Source of the DNA: an uncultured Bacteroidales bacterium
Lineage (GTDB): Bacteria > Bacteroidota > Bacteroidia > Bacteroidales > Paludibacteraceae
Length of the DNA: 64,000 bases
Assembly (NCBI GenBank): GCA_937916355.1
Contig: CALFTM010000060.1
Span: 21,596-85,595, forward strand
Direction of reading: 5' to 3'
Shown here: piece after piece, positions 51,207 to 59,673 of the stretch
Layout: every line of letters begins with the position of its first letter
Position numbering within the stretch: the first letter of the stretch is position 1
Translations under genes and position numbers: made by a program
Notes under the pieces: generated by a model
Databases searched by the model: none
What the model saw: only the letters and a program-made list of their open reading frames with translations
What the model was told of the DNA's origin: nothing

Positions 51207-52640
51207 TTACTTGCGTCTCTTGATGAGAATGCTTTCGATTTCCTGATTTCTGTAAGCGTTGAGTGTCTCCTGACCGACGAGAGAGTGAACCTCTTCAAGT
51301 GTGGCTGGGAGTTGGCTGATGCGGTTTCCTGCGATTGTGAAAGGTTGTTTAGCCCCCACTGTCACGAATGCGAAATTATCATTTCTGTCGTCGTCGCCAA
51401 TCTCATTGTATGGGTCTGCTATCAATGCAAGGAAATACTTTCCATCTGGCATGTTGGCAGGAATTGAGTAGGTGTGTGTCAATGTCACGCTCTCTTTCGG
51501 ATTCACTTTCTTAGCCTCTGCTTGTTCCATCACGAAGTTTCTTTGAGCGAAATGTTTCGCTTTGAAAAGAAGGTAGCAGATAGGGTAGTTCTCTGTTGAG
51601 ATAGCCTCATTTCCTTTGTTGGTGATGGTGTAGGTGACAGTACGGGTTCCGTCGATATTCTCCACATCGCTCACAACATTCACTTTCACGTTCTTTCCTG
51701 ATGTCATGTTTGTTGAATAGGTCTTCGTTTTGTTGTTGCTTGCGCTCCATACACCAAATGCGAATTGTTCCACGAAGAAATCATAATCCACCCAAATCGA
51801 ACCATTATCTCCCCATTCTCCTGCACCCCAAGAGTTACGGAGGCGGAAGGCGTTTTTAGAATCATCAAATCCAACAACCGCCATCGCATGGTATGCGTGT
51901 TGTCCCTGATAAGTTTTGCTATCGTATGTGATTGGGTTGCTGCCTTGCCAACTCATGAAGCGGTCGCCCAATTTAGCACCCACTACAAGCGGTCCGTTTT
52001 CCAAGTGCGCCTTGATGTTGTTAACTGTCATACCATAGGCAGAACCATTTGTACTCATCTCAGCAGAGTAGGCCACGATACGGTATGATCCCAGTGTTTT
52101 ACTTGAACCCTTTCCATACACTCCGTCACAAGCCATTTTTTTATTGGAGAAAGGAACTTGCGCCATTGTCGCACAACCATTGTCTATCATTGCTTGGAAA
52201 GCAGGGTCGAAGTTTGAACCATTACAAGAAGTAGACTTCCCAGAACTTGGAATCAAGTGCCAGAGGTCCACCGGACTACATTGTTGTGAAGTGGACGATG
52301 GGGTAGACCATGTTCCGTCCATCACATTGAGGGCAGTCATCAAGTTATATCCAGCCGCCCAAGCAACACACGTTCCATACGAACCTTGGTCGCCGACAGG
52401 TGGGAACTTGCTCTCCCATGACACCTTTGACATATCAGATTCGTCGTCGATAATATCAGCAGTCTCTTGGTCATCTACATTCTCCGCTTCTGGGTCGTAA
52501 CCGAAAATATTTATAATTGCGTCGATTATACCCAACACAGCTTCTGCTGTTCCTTCGTCACAAGAAGTTAGGCAAAGAGAATTAAAGCAAAGGCACGGAA
52601 TCAGTATCCATTTACTTAAACATAATCTAATTTTGTTCAT
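51207..52640 (-). CDS. Papain-family (C1) cysteine protease lipoprotein
   Basis: 477 residues. The signal ends in the lipobox LTSC (Cys27). After a ~45-residue acidic linker the C1 domain has VGDQGSYGTCVAWAAGYNL (oxyanion Gln and nucleophile Cys), HAYHAMAVVGFDD (catalytic His) and FRLRNSWGAGEWGDNG (Asn). Residues ~310-420 form an Ig/CARDB-like strand set (VTYTITNKGNEAISTE through SIPANMPDGKYFLALIAD), and a short helical tail ends the protein. Outer-membrane anchored; substrate unknown. It follows another lipoprotein gene by 24 bp, so the two are probably cotranscribed. Confidence 0.92.
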   Translation of the reverse strand: MNKIRLCLSKWILIPCLCFNSLCLTSCDEGTAEAVLGIIDAIINIFGYDPEAENVDDQETADIIDDESDMSKVSWESKFPPVGDQGSYGTCVAWAAGYNLMTALNVMDGTWSTPSSTSQQCSPVDLWHLIPSSGKSTSCNGSNFDPAFQAMIDNGCATMAQVPFSNKKMACDGVYGKGSSKTLGSYRIVAYSAEMSTNGSAYGMTVNNIKAHLENGPLVVGAKLGDRFMSWQGSNPITYDSKTYQGQHAYHAMAVVGFDDSKNAFRLRNSWGAGEWGDNGSIWVDYDFFVEQFAFGVWSASNNKTKTYSTNMTSGKNVKVNVVSDVENIDGTRTVTYTITNKGNEAISTENYPICYLLFKAKHFAQRNFVMEQAEAKKVNPKESVTLTHTYSIPANMPDGKYFLALIADPYNEIGDDDRNDNFAFVTVGAKQPFTIAGNRISQLPATLEEVHSLVGQETLNAYRNQEIESILIKRRK

Positions 52641-52664
52641 GCTTTTTTGTTGTTAAGTGATTTA

Positions 52665-53630
52665 TTATTGGGAAATTAGTATCGTATTAGAAGACTTCAC
52701 CTCCACATAGATGGGTTCTGGGTTGGTCCTTTCTATATCTTTCATTTCCGGGGTCATCCAAAATACGGCATCCTTTGTGATGAGACTGTCAGCGAATTTT
52801 GAATTACTGAAATTTACTTTATTGGTAAAATGAGACATTTCGACGGAGAAGAGTTTCTCGAATGCAGAGTGGCGGATTTCGACCCTATCTGCAAAACGTG
52901 AAAAAGAGAGTTGGCACTCATCTTTGAAGTTGGCATAATTGATTTGTAAAATGCCCTCTACAACCGACTCTGAGAGTGCGAAACGTTTCTCCACCTCCAA
53001 GTTGTTTAGGTTGACGTTACGGACATTCAAGCCCGAAAAATTCAATCTTTTGTTAAATTTGGCATCCATGAAGTTTAGGTTTCCGCGGATGGTCGCACTT
53101 GCGAAGTCAAAATTTTCGGTCGCTTCAATCTCATAAAATTGAACATTCACTCCTTCCACCAAAATTCCGTTGAAGGAGGTTTTGGCATGAAACATAGATT
53201 TTTCAAAAGACAAGTTGCCTTTTACTACCGCCTCCGAAAAATCCACCTCTTTTCTGAAATCACATTCTGAAAAACAAACATTACCCTCGAACCTTGAACG
53301 ACATGTTGTTTTTCCATCCTCCAGTTTCCCGTTGGTGGACACATTGCCTAAAAATACGCAATTATAAAAGAATATATCCTGATGAATTTCTGTTGTCGCA
53401 TGAGAAATTGAGGAGACAGAAGGCTCTCCCGCTTGAGAGAAATCTAAATCCCCTTCAAAAATCGTATTGACATAGGCGATTGTCTTCCCTTTTTCTATGT
53501 TTCGGACAATCTTTTCGCTTTTCATTTCCTTCAATTGCGATGTCTCCTCCCGTCTGTTTTGAGCATTAGAGCAATTGGCGAAAGAGGCAATAAACAATAT
53601 CCCCAATGAAAAACATATTAATTTTCGCAT
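52665..53630 (-). CDS. Pentapeptide-like repeat lipoprotein
   Basis: ATG at 53630; the longer frame from 53684 runs through the -7 element TATATTTG and is rejected. The 321-residue product has a signal with SFANC (Cys20; Asn before Cys is an unusual lipobox). About 200 residues follow with a five-residue rhythm around F/L-S and A/N: EAVVKGNLSFEKSMF, ATIRGNLNFMDAKF, FSGLNVRNVNLNNLEV and FTNKVNFSNSKF. This fits a right-handed beta-helix of pentapeptide type. Function unknown. It leads the two-gene operon with the papain-like protease. Confidence 0.8.
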   Translation of the reverse strand: MRKLICFSLGILFIASFANCSNAQNRREETSQLKEMKSEKIVRNIEKGKTIAYVNTIFEGDLDFSQAGEPSVSSISHATTEIHQDIFFYNCVFLGNVSTNGKLEDGKTTCRSRFEGNVCFSECDFRKEVDFSEAVVKGNLSFEKSMFHAKTSFNGILVEGVNVQFYEIEATENFDFASATIRGNLNFMDAKFNKRLNFSGLNVRNVNLNNLEVEKRFALSESVVEGILQINYANFKDECQLSFSRFADRVEIRHSAFEKLFSVEMSHFTNKVNFSNSKFADSLITKDAVFWMTPEMKDIERTNPEPIYVEVKSSNTILISQ

Positions 53631-53673
53631 TGTCACTTCATTTGTTTTTAACAATTCAACAAAATTTTCCTTG

Positions 53674-53681
53674 CAAATATA
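53674..53681 (-). promoter_or_regulatory. -7 promoter element of the pentapeptide-like lipoprotein operon
   Basis: TATATTTG (followed by CAAGG) on the minus strand is an exact TAnnTTTG, 44 bp before the ATG at 53630. Confidence 0.55.
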
Positions 53682-53719
53682 CATTTTAAAAAGAATATTT
53701 ATAACTTAGCAAAGTATTT

Positions 53720-53749
53720 TTTGAGAAATAAAGCGAAAGCATAAATTTG
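53720..53749 (+). promoter_or_regulatory. Promoter of the nitroreductase gene, almost no leader
   Basis: -33 TTTG (53720-53723), 18-nt spacer, -7 TAAATTTG (53742-53749). Only 6 bp separate the -7 element from the ATG at 53756. Confidence 0.65.
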
Positions 53750-53755
53750 GAAATT

Positions 53756-54283
53756 ATGAGTACATTTAACGATTTAGTCATCAGACGACGAAGTATAAGA
53801 AAATATCAAGATCGTCCTGTAGAGGAAGAGAAATTGGAAAAAATCTTAAAAGCTGCATTGATGGCACCTTCTTCAAAGCGTTGTCAGCCATGGCATTTTG
53901 TGGTGGTGACAGACAAGGAGAAGTTACAGAAAATGTCAGTATGTCGTGAAATGGGTTGTGCATTTTTGAGTAATGCTCCTATGGCGATTATTGTTTTAGC
54001 AGAGGAGGCGTTGAGCGATGTTTGGGTGGAAGATGCCTCTATCGCTGCTTCGTATATGCAGTTGGCGGCAGAAGACCTCGGTTTGGGTTCTTGTTGGGTT
54101 CAGGTGAGGAATCGTAAAAAATCGGAAACTCAGACAACGGAGGAGTACTTGCGTGAATTGATAAACGCACCTCAGGAGTTGAGGATGGAATGTATCATCG
54201 CTGTGGGCTATAAAGAAGAGGAGAAGAGTCCGTTTGATGAGTCAAAATTGAAATTGGATAGAGTAAAAAGAGAGTCTTTTTAA
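53756..54283 (+). CDS. Nitroreductase-family FMN oxidoreductase
   Basis: The start is ATG 53756 (MSTFNDLVIRRRSIRKYQ); an upstream TTG lies inside the -7 element. The product is 175 residues. FMN-binding signatures are RRRSIRKYQDRPV, MAPSSKRCQPWHFVVV, a central IAASYMQLAAEDLGLGSCWV segment and a late IAVGYKEEEKSP. It reduces nitro compounds, quinones or flavin-like substrates with NAD(P)H. It resembles the short, single-domain group. The promoter geometry suggests a leaderless transcript. Confidence 0.92.
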   Translation: MSTFNDLVIRRRSIRKYQDRPVEEEKLEKILKAALMAPSSKRCQPWHFVVVTDKEKLQKMSVCREMGCAFLSNAPMAIIVLAEEALSDVWVEDASIAASYMQLAAEDLGLGSCWVQVRNRKKSETQTTEEYLRELINAPQELRMECIIAVGYKEEEKSPFDESKLKLDRVKRESF

Positions 54284-54382
54284 TATTAAAGTGAGTTCTA
54301 TCACCAGTTTAAAAAAAGTATAAATCGTGGGTTGATAAACTTTTCTGAAATGAGTTTATAGAACCCTTCTAAAATGAATTGA

Positions 54383-54775
54383 ATGATGGATTTTAAGAAT
54401 TTTGATAAGAAAGAGTTGGCCGGTTTTTCTTTTATATTTATCGGCTTACTATATGTGCTTCAGCAGTTCGGATTATTTGCGGAAGATTCCATTTTTGTGG
54501 ATGTAAAAGTATTCCCGTTCTATGTGGCGATTATCTTTTTGATTGGAAGAGAATTTAAGATTGCTGCCATTGCGGCGATTGTGGGTGCGGTGATGTCCTC
54601 TCGAGACCTTTTCAAATGGGTGTTCGATAACATCAATTTGTTAGGTTTGAGCCTTATCGTCATAGGTGTCGCACTTCTCTTCTCTGTCCATAAAAATAAA
54701 TTGGAAGGGAAGAAGGACGACCACGATGTCATGACTTCCAATGAGGAGGAAAAAAATCCAGAGGAGAACGCTTAA
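54383..54775 (+). CDS. Small membrane protein, LiaF-TM-like
   Basis: 130 residues (ATG 54383; a second ATG follows at once at 54386). Three to four short hydrophobic helices (AGFSFIFIGLLYVLQQFGLF, FPFYVAIIFLIG, IAAIAAIVGAVM and LLGLSLIVIGVALLF) resemble the LiaI/LiaF-type transmembrane region. An acidic/basic tail rich in Asp, Glu and Lys follows (KLEGKKDDHDV). The function is unknown; LiaF-like domains are tied to envelope stress sensing. It precedes the DUF2520 gene by 5 bp. Confidence 0.72.
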   Translation: MMDFKNFDKKELAGFSFIFIGLLYVLQQFGLFAEDSIFVDVKVFPFYVAIIFLIGREFKIAAIAAIVGAVMSSRDLFKWVFDNINLLGLSLIVIGVALLFSVHKNKLEGKKDDHDVMTSNEEEKNPEENA

Positions 54776-54780
54776 AAAGG

Positions 54781-55581
54781 ATGGCTGGCATGAAAGTATG
54801 TTTCATCGGTAGCGGTAGGTTGGCGACACACCTTTCGGTTAGAATGAGAGAGGTGGGATTTGAGGTCGTACAGATTTACAGCCGTACGGAACGTTCCGCA
54901 AGGATGCTTTCCGAAAAATTGGGGTGTGCTTTCACCACTTGTGCCAACCAGCTCACTAATGAAGCCGATTTGTATGTATGCGCACTAAAAGATTCGGTTA
55001 TCGAAGAGGTGTTGGATCAAGCCGTTGAGGTGTTGAAAAACAAGATTCTGGTTCATACCGCAGGGAGTATTCCAGCAACGATTTTGGCAAAATATACAGA
55101 CCATTTCGGGGTGATTTATCCCCTTCAGTCCTTCTCAATAGGGAAAAATGTGGATTTTTCTAAAATACCAATCTTTATAGAAGGTTCTTCTCCTTATGTA
55201 ATTGAAAATTTGAGACTTATTTCGGAGAAAATTTCAGGAAAAGTTTATGAAATGAGTTCCGAAGACCGTAAGAAAATGCACTTGGCAGCGGTATTCGTAT
55301 CAAATTTTTCTAATCATGTCTATGCGTTGGGAGATCAGTTGGTAAAATCCGCAGGAGTGCCTTTCGATGTGCTACTTCCTTTGATAGAGGAGACGGCGGA
55401 GAAGGTTCATGTGATGAACCCGGTCGAGGCACAGTCGGGTCCGGCGGTGCGGAACGACCAAAATGTGATGTCCGAACATTTGAAGATGTTGGAGGGAACT
55501 CCCCAATTGAAGAGAGTCTATGAAGTGATGTCCGATTCCATTCATCAGTTGGCCATTTTAAAAGAGGAAAAAAATGTTTAA
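54781..55581 (+). CDS. Rossmann-fold DUF2520 protein
   Basis: 266 residues. A Rossmann nucleotide-binding start (KVCFIGSGRLATHLSVRMRE) is followed by EADLYVCALKDSVIEEVLDQ and HTAGSIPATILAKYT. The C-terminal DUF2520 helical domain carries HLAAVFVSNFSNHVYALGDQ and NPVEAQSGPAVRNDQNV. The layout is like F420-dependent NADP reductases and 6-phosphogluconate dehydrogenase relatives, but the substrate is unknown. It overlaps the KdsC-like gene by 8 bp, an order I recall as widespread in Bacteroidota. Confidence 0.9.
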   Translation: MAGMKVCFIGSGRLATHLSVRMREVGFEVVQIYSRTERSARMLSEKLGCAFTTCANQLTNEADLYVCALKDSVIEEVLDQAVEVLKNKILVHTAGSIPATILAKYTDHFGVIYPLQSFSIGKNVDFSKIPIFIEGSSPYVIENLRLISEKISGKVYEMSSEDRKKMHLAAVFVSNFSNHVYALGDQLVKSAGVPFDVLLPLIEETAEKVHVMNPVEAQSGPAVRNDQNVMSEHLKMLEGTPQLKRVYEVMSDSIHQLAILKEEKNV

Positions 55582-56092
55582 AGAAGAATTACAGAAAATA
55601 AAAGCGTTGGTATTTGACGTGGATGGTGTACTCTCATCCAATTGCATACCCTTGCATCCGTCGGGAGAACCTATGCGGATGATAAACATAAAAGATGGTT
55701 ATGCGATGCAGTTGGCTGTGAAAAGAGGTTATCGTCTGGCGATTATCACAGGAGGAAAAACCGAATCCATCCGCAAACGTTTTGAAGGTTTGGGGATAGA
55801 AGATGTCTATATGGCGGCATCCTACAAGATGGCCCAGTTTGAAGACTTTTTGCAAAAAAGAGAACTGAAAGCATCAGAAGTCCTTTACATGGGTGATGAT
55901 ATACCCGATTATGAGGTGATGAAGATTTGCGGCTTCCCTTGTTGTCCAGCCGATGCAGCCCCTGAAATTAAGGCGATTTCTCGTTATATATCGCCTATTA
56001 ACGGAGGTTACGGATGTGGGCGAGACGTGATAGAGCAGGTGATGAAGGCGAACGGCGATTGGTTGTCGGGTGCGGAGGCTTTTGGTTGGTAG
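55574..56092 (+). CDS. HAD-family phosphatase, KdsC-like
   Basis: 172 residues with the C0 HAD layout: FDVDGVLSSN (Asp15 nucleophile, Asp17), AIITGGKTESIRKR, YMGDDIPDYEVM and the loop PADAAPEIKAI. This matches 3-deoxy-D-manno-octulosonate-8-phosphate phosphatase (KdsC), which forms free KDO for lipopolysaccharide. Here it may instead act on another small phosphate, since no kds genes are near. The short cap-less form is usually a tetramer. Confidence 0.88.
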   Translation: MFKEELQKIKALVFDVDGVLSSNCIPLHPSGEPMRMINIKDGYAMQLAVKRGYRLAIITGGKTESIRKRFEGLGIEDVYMAASYKMAQFEDFLQKRELKASEVLYMGDDIPDYEVMKICGFPCCPADAAPEIKAISRYISPINGGYGCGRDVIEQVMKANGDWLSGAEAFGW

Positions 56093-56147
56093 GGTGCAGA
56101 AGAGAAAATTAAGAATGAATAAGTAAGATGAAATTATATTTTTAGAT

Positions 56148-57122
56148 ATGAATGATTCTGTAGTTGAAGTGTTGAAAGATTATTCAAGGCTATTTCGTTT
56201 TCCGATGTTGCTTTTGATTGTGGCGTTTCAGTTTATGATCTATTTTTTTGTGGTTACGCCATATTTGGAATCATACGGTATCGCACCCTCCATGTCGGTT
56301 CTCGATTGCTCGTTGTTGGTGCTTGCGACCCTCTTTATTACAGCAGGAGGTTATGTGATCAACGATTATTTTGATATGAAGATAGATCAGATTAACCGTC
56401 CGTTGACAAGGGTTGTGGGAAGACGTTTAGATAAAAATGGTGTGATGTCGTTGTATCGTGTTTTGACAATCATTGGGGCGGTGTTCTCCATTTTGCTCTG
56501 TTGGCGTGCGCAATCGTTTGAGTATTTGTTGGTTTTGTTGTTTGTTGCCGGTGTGCTATGGTTTTACTCTTCCAACTATAAGCGGACATTCTTTCTAATC
56601 ATAGGGAATTTAGGAAATTTTATCGTCGCTTTGCTGATGGCGTTGGTTCCGTTGATAGTGGTATTGTTTCAGAACCAATTTATGACGCTGGAATATAATA
56701 TGAACCCCGATTTGATGTTTATTATGAAAGGCTTGATGGTATATGGACTCGCCTTTTCATTTGTAGCATTCGCTTGGACATTCATTTTAGAGGTGGTGAA
56801 CGATTTGATTTCAGTGAAAGGAGATCGAGAATTGGAGTGCCACACATTTCCGGTTGTGTGGGGTGTTCAGAAGACCAAATGGTTGCTCTACGGCTGTCTG
56901 ACACTAATGCTTGTCCTCTCCGCATTGTTCTTCTATTTCACACCCTCCCTTCATTCGTCAGCATCACTTCGTTTTTATGTTTGTGGATTTTTCGTGCCGG
57001 CTTTAAGTCTTTTTTATATTATTTCAAAATCGCAAAGTCCTGCCGACTACAAACTCGTGTCGAATTACGTCATGGTAATATTTGCCGTTAATATTTCATA
57101 TATTTTCGTTTTAGATTTTTAA
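56148..57122 (+). CDS. UbiA-family prenyltransferase (geranylgeranylglycerol-phosphate synthase-like)
   Basis: 324 residues with about eight transmembrane helices and two Asp-rich loops: YVINDYFDMKIDQINRPLTR near residue 70 and VNDLISVKGDRELECHTFPV near residue 220. These loops bind Mg2+ and the prenyl diphosphate. In Bacteroidota this context (DUF2520, KdsC-like) is often annotated as geranylgeranylglycerol-phosphate geranylgeranyltransferase, an archaeal-type lipid enzyme; the true prenyl acceptor is unproven. It lies 55 bp after the HAD gene. Confidence 0.87.
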   Translation: MNDSVVEVLKDYSRLFRFPMLLLIVAFQFMIYFFVVTPYLESYGIAPSMSVLDCSLLVLATLFITAGGYVINDYFDMKIDQINRPLTRVVGRRLDKNGVMSLYRVLTIIGAVFSILLCWRAQSFEYLLVLLFVAGVLWFYSSNYKRTFFLIIGNLGNFIVALLMALVPLIVVLFQNQFMTLEYNMNPDLMFIMKGLMVYGLAFSFVAFAWTFILEVVNDLISVKGDRELECHTFPVVWGVQKTKWLLYGCLTLMLVLSALFFYFTPSLHSSASLRFYVCGFFVPALSLFYIISKSQSPADYKLVSNYVMVIFAVNISYIFVLDF

Positions 57123-57185
57123 TGTTTGGAAAAACTAAAAAAATATTAAATCGAGTATCAATTTTTAAGCAATGAAGGAATGAGA

Positions 57186-57216
57186 TTTGTGGATAAGAAA
57201 AAAATCAATATCTTTG
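57186..57216 (+). promoter_or_regulatory. Promoter of the flotillin-like operon
   Basis: -33 TTTG (57186-57189), a 19-nt spacer and -7 TATCTTTG (57209-57216): a textbook Bacteroidota promoter. The predicted leader is about 125 nt and contains an inverted repeat TTCTCTT/AAGAGAA (57270-57284). Confidence 0.75.
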
Positions 57217-57346
57217 CGAAAGACGGGACAGAATTACTCTCTCTTAATAGTAACGGTGAATTTGTATAGTTCTCTTTAAGAGAAGATTTCTGTGAAATAT
57301 GAGAACGTGAAATTATGTATAATTTAACTTTATAAAAAATTTATTT

Positions 57347-58330
57347 ATGAATCCAATTTTTTTGATAGCGTCGATTTTTGTCTGTATTATCGCGTTAGTT
57401 TTGTTTTTTCACTTTTTCCCAGTGATGCTTTGGCTTTCTGCTAAAGTTTCTGGAGTGAATGTATCTTTAGTTCAGTTGTTTGTTTCTCGTATCCGAAACG
57501 TGCCTCCAAAATTGATCGTAGATTGCATGATTGAGGCTCACAAGGCAGGTTTGAAGACCATTACGAGAGATGGTTTGGAAGCTCACTATTTGGCTGGAGG
57601 TCATGTGGCGAATGTTGTGCATGCGTTGGTTTCTGCATCAAAGGCGAATATGGATTTGGATTTCAATACTGCAACATCCATCGACCTTGCAGGACGTGAT
57701 GTGTTGGAGGCGGTTCAGATGTCCGTAAACCCAAAGGTGATTGATACACCTCCAGTGACGGCAGTTGCAAAGGATGGTATCCAGTTGGTTGCAAAAGCCC
57801 GTGTGACAGTTCGTACCAACCTTCAACAATTGGTCGGAGGAGCAGGAGAGGAGACAGTCTTGGCGAGAGTCGGTGAGGGTATTGTCTCATCCATTGGTTC
57901 GAGCGAGTCTCACAAAGCCGTTTTGGAGAACCCAGATTCTATTTCAAAATTAGTGTTGAAGAAAGGTTTGGATGCAGGTACTGCATTTGAAATTCTTTCA
58001 ATTGACATCGCAGACATCGACGTAGGAAAGAACATCGGTGCACAATTGCAAATCGACCAAGCGTTGGCAGATAAGAATATCGCACAAGCGAAGGCAGAGG
58101 AGCGTCGTGCAATGGCGATTGCTGCAGAGCAAGAGAACAAGGCGAAAGCGCAAGACGCTCGTGCAAGAGTGATCGAGGCAGAAGCAGAAGTTCCAAAGGC
58201 TATGGCAGAGGCGTTCAGAAACGGAAATTTAGGTATCATGGATTATTACAGAATGAAGAATTTAGAAGCTGATACTGCCATGAGAACCGCAATTGGTCGT
58301 CCGGGACAAAAAGAATCTGAATCTAAATAA
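57347..58330 (+). CDS. floA: Flotillin-like protein FloA
   Basis: 327 residues. A single N-terminal hydrophobic hairpin (FLIASIFVCIIALVLFFHFF) is followed by an SPFH-like domain (VPPKLIVDCMIEAHKAGLKT, GIQLVAKARVTVRTNLQQLV). A C-terminal Ala/Glu-rich helix (AQAKAEERRAMAIAAEQENK) supports oligomerisation. FloA-type proteins organise membrane microdomains. No NfeD-like partner, often found next to floA, is present. It leads a transcript with a POT transporter and the coiled-coil protein. Confidence 0.95.
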   Translation: MNPIFLIASIFVCIIALVLFFHFFPVMLWLSAKVSGVNVSLVQLFVSRIRNVPPKLIVDCMIEAHKAGLKTITRDGLEAHYLAGGHVANVVHALVSASKANMDLDFNTATSIDLAGRDVLEAVQMSVNPKVIDTPPVTAVAKDGIQLVAKARVTVRTNLQQLVGGAGEETVLARVGEGIVSSIGSSESHKAVLENPDSISKLVLKKGLDAGTAFEILSIDIADIDVGKNIGAQLQIDQALADKNIAQAKAEERRAMAIAAEQENKAKAQDARARVIEAEAEVPKAMAEAFRNGNLGIMDYYRMKNLEADTAMRTAIGRPGQKESESK

Positions 58331-58341
58331 TTTGATTGAAC

Positions 58342-59652
58342 ATGTTAGGGACTCATCCTAAAGGTTTATACCTTCTATTTGCCACAGAAATGTGGGAGCG
58401 TTTCAGTTATTATGGAATGAGGGCATTGCTCGTTTTGTACCTGACAACCTCCCTTCTCAACGGAGGATTAGGTTTTACTGAAAGTGACGCTTCTCTATTG
58501 TATGGTATTTTCACGGGGATGGTCTATTTTACACCAATGATTGGAGGTTGGCTGGCCGATAACTATATCGGTCAGCGACGTTCAATCACAATCGGAGCCA
58601 TCATTATGATGCTCGGTCAACTATGCCTTTTTTATGAATCGAGTCTGTTTTTTCTCTATTTAGGATTGACTTTTCTGGTGATAGGTAATGGTTTCTTTAA
58701 GCCCAATATTTCGGTCTTAGTAGGAAATTTGTATGAGCAAAATGACATACGCCGAGACTCTGCCTACACCATTTTCTATATGGGTATCAATGTTGGTGCG
58801 TTGATAGCCCCCTTGTTGACGGGTTGGATTGCAACTGTGTATGGTTATCGTTATGGCTTTTTAGTGGCTGGAATAGGTATGTTTTTAGGATTGCTCGTCT
58901 ACCAATTTTTGGGCAGGCGTTTCTTGGGCGACCTTTGTATGCTACCTCAGAAAGCGCAATTGAAGGAGGATGGAGGGGAAAAAACTCTCACAGAAGCAGA
59001 AAAGGACCGCATCAAGGTTATTTTCGTCTTTGCGCTTTTCAGCGTGTTCTTTTTTGCCGGATTTGAGCAGGCTGGTAGCTCTATGACACTTTATACGGAC
59101 AAGTATATTGACAGGAATGTGGCTGGTTTTGAAATCCCTACAGCATGGTTTCAGTCGGTCAATCCGTTGTTCATTGTTCTAATCGCTCCTTTGCTCACTT
59201 CTGTTTGGAATATGTTGGCTGCAAGGAAGCAAGAACCAGACATTCCTATAAAGATGGCCATGGGAATGATTTTGTTGGGCGTTGGATTTCTATTCTTGAT
59301 GGGTGCTGTATGGCAAAGAGGAGGCGATGTTGCAGACGAGGGGGTCAAGGCGAACATCCTGTTTATGATTATGGCATATCTTTTTCACACGTTGGGTGAA
59401 TTGTGTCTGTCTCCTATCGGTTTGTCCATGGTCTCTAAATTATCCCCTGTCCGACTTGCTTCCATCATGATGGGAGTTTGGCTGTTGAGTAGTTTCTTTG
59501 CAAATTCGATTGGAGGTTATCTTGCATCCTTTTTCTCTAAGTTGGGTGCTGGTTCAATATTCACTTTCATTGCGATATTCTCTATCATCATGGGATTGGT
59601 GCTTTTATGTTTACGAAAGTGGTTATTGAAGAAATCTCATGGCGTGTTGTAA
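58342..59652 (+). CDS. POT/PTR-family peptide transporter
   Basis: The start is ATG 58342; a TTG at 58336 is unlikely. 436 residues with 12-14 helices. POT signatures are ATEMWERFSYYGMRALLVLY at the N-terminus (ExxERFxYY), GNGFFKPNISVLVGNLYEQN and YRYGFLVAG. A later FAGFEQAGSSMTLYTDKYID block and ELCLSPIGLSMVSKLSP close the family pattern. It imports di- and tripeptides with protons. It is shorter than many Bacteroidota POT proteins, mainly in the middle loop. Confidence 0.93.
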   Translation: MLGTHPKGLYLLFATEMWERFSYYGMRALLVLYLTTSLLNGGLGFTESDASLLYGIFTGMVYFTPMIGGWLADNYIGQRRSITIGAIIMMLGQLCLFYESSLFFLYLGLTFLVIGNGFFKPNISVLVGNLYEQNDIRRDSAYTIFYMGINVGALIAPLLTGWIATVYGYRYGFLVAGIGMFLGLLVYQFLGRRFLGDLCMLPQKAQLKEDGGEKTLTEAEKDRIKVIFVFALFSVFFFAGFEQAGSSMTLYTDKYIDRNVAGFEIPTAWFQSVNPLFIVLIAPLLTSVWNMLAARKQEPDIPIKMAMGMILLGVGFLFLMGAVWQRGGDVADEGVKANILFMIMAYLFHTLGELCLSPIGLSMVSKLSPVRLASIMMGVWLLSSFFANSIGGYLASFFSKLGAGSIFTFIAIFSIIMGLVLLCLRKWLLKKSHGVL

Positions 59653-59673
59653 AACTTTATAATTTTTAGGAAT

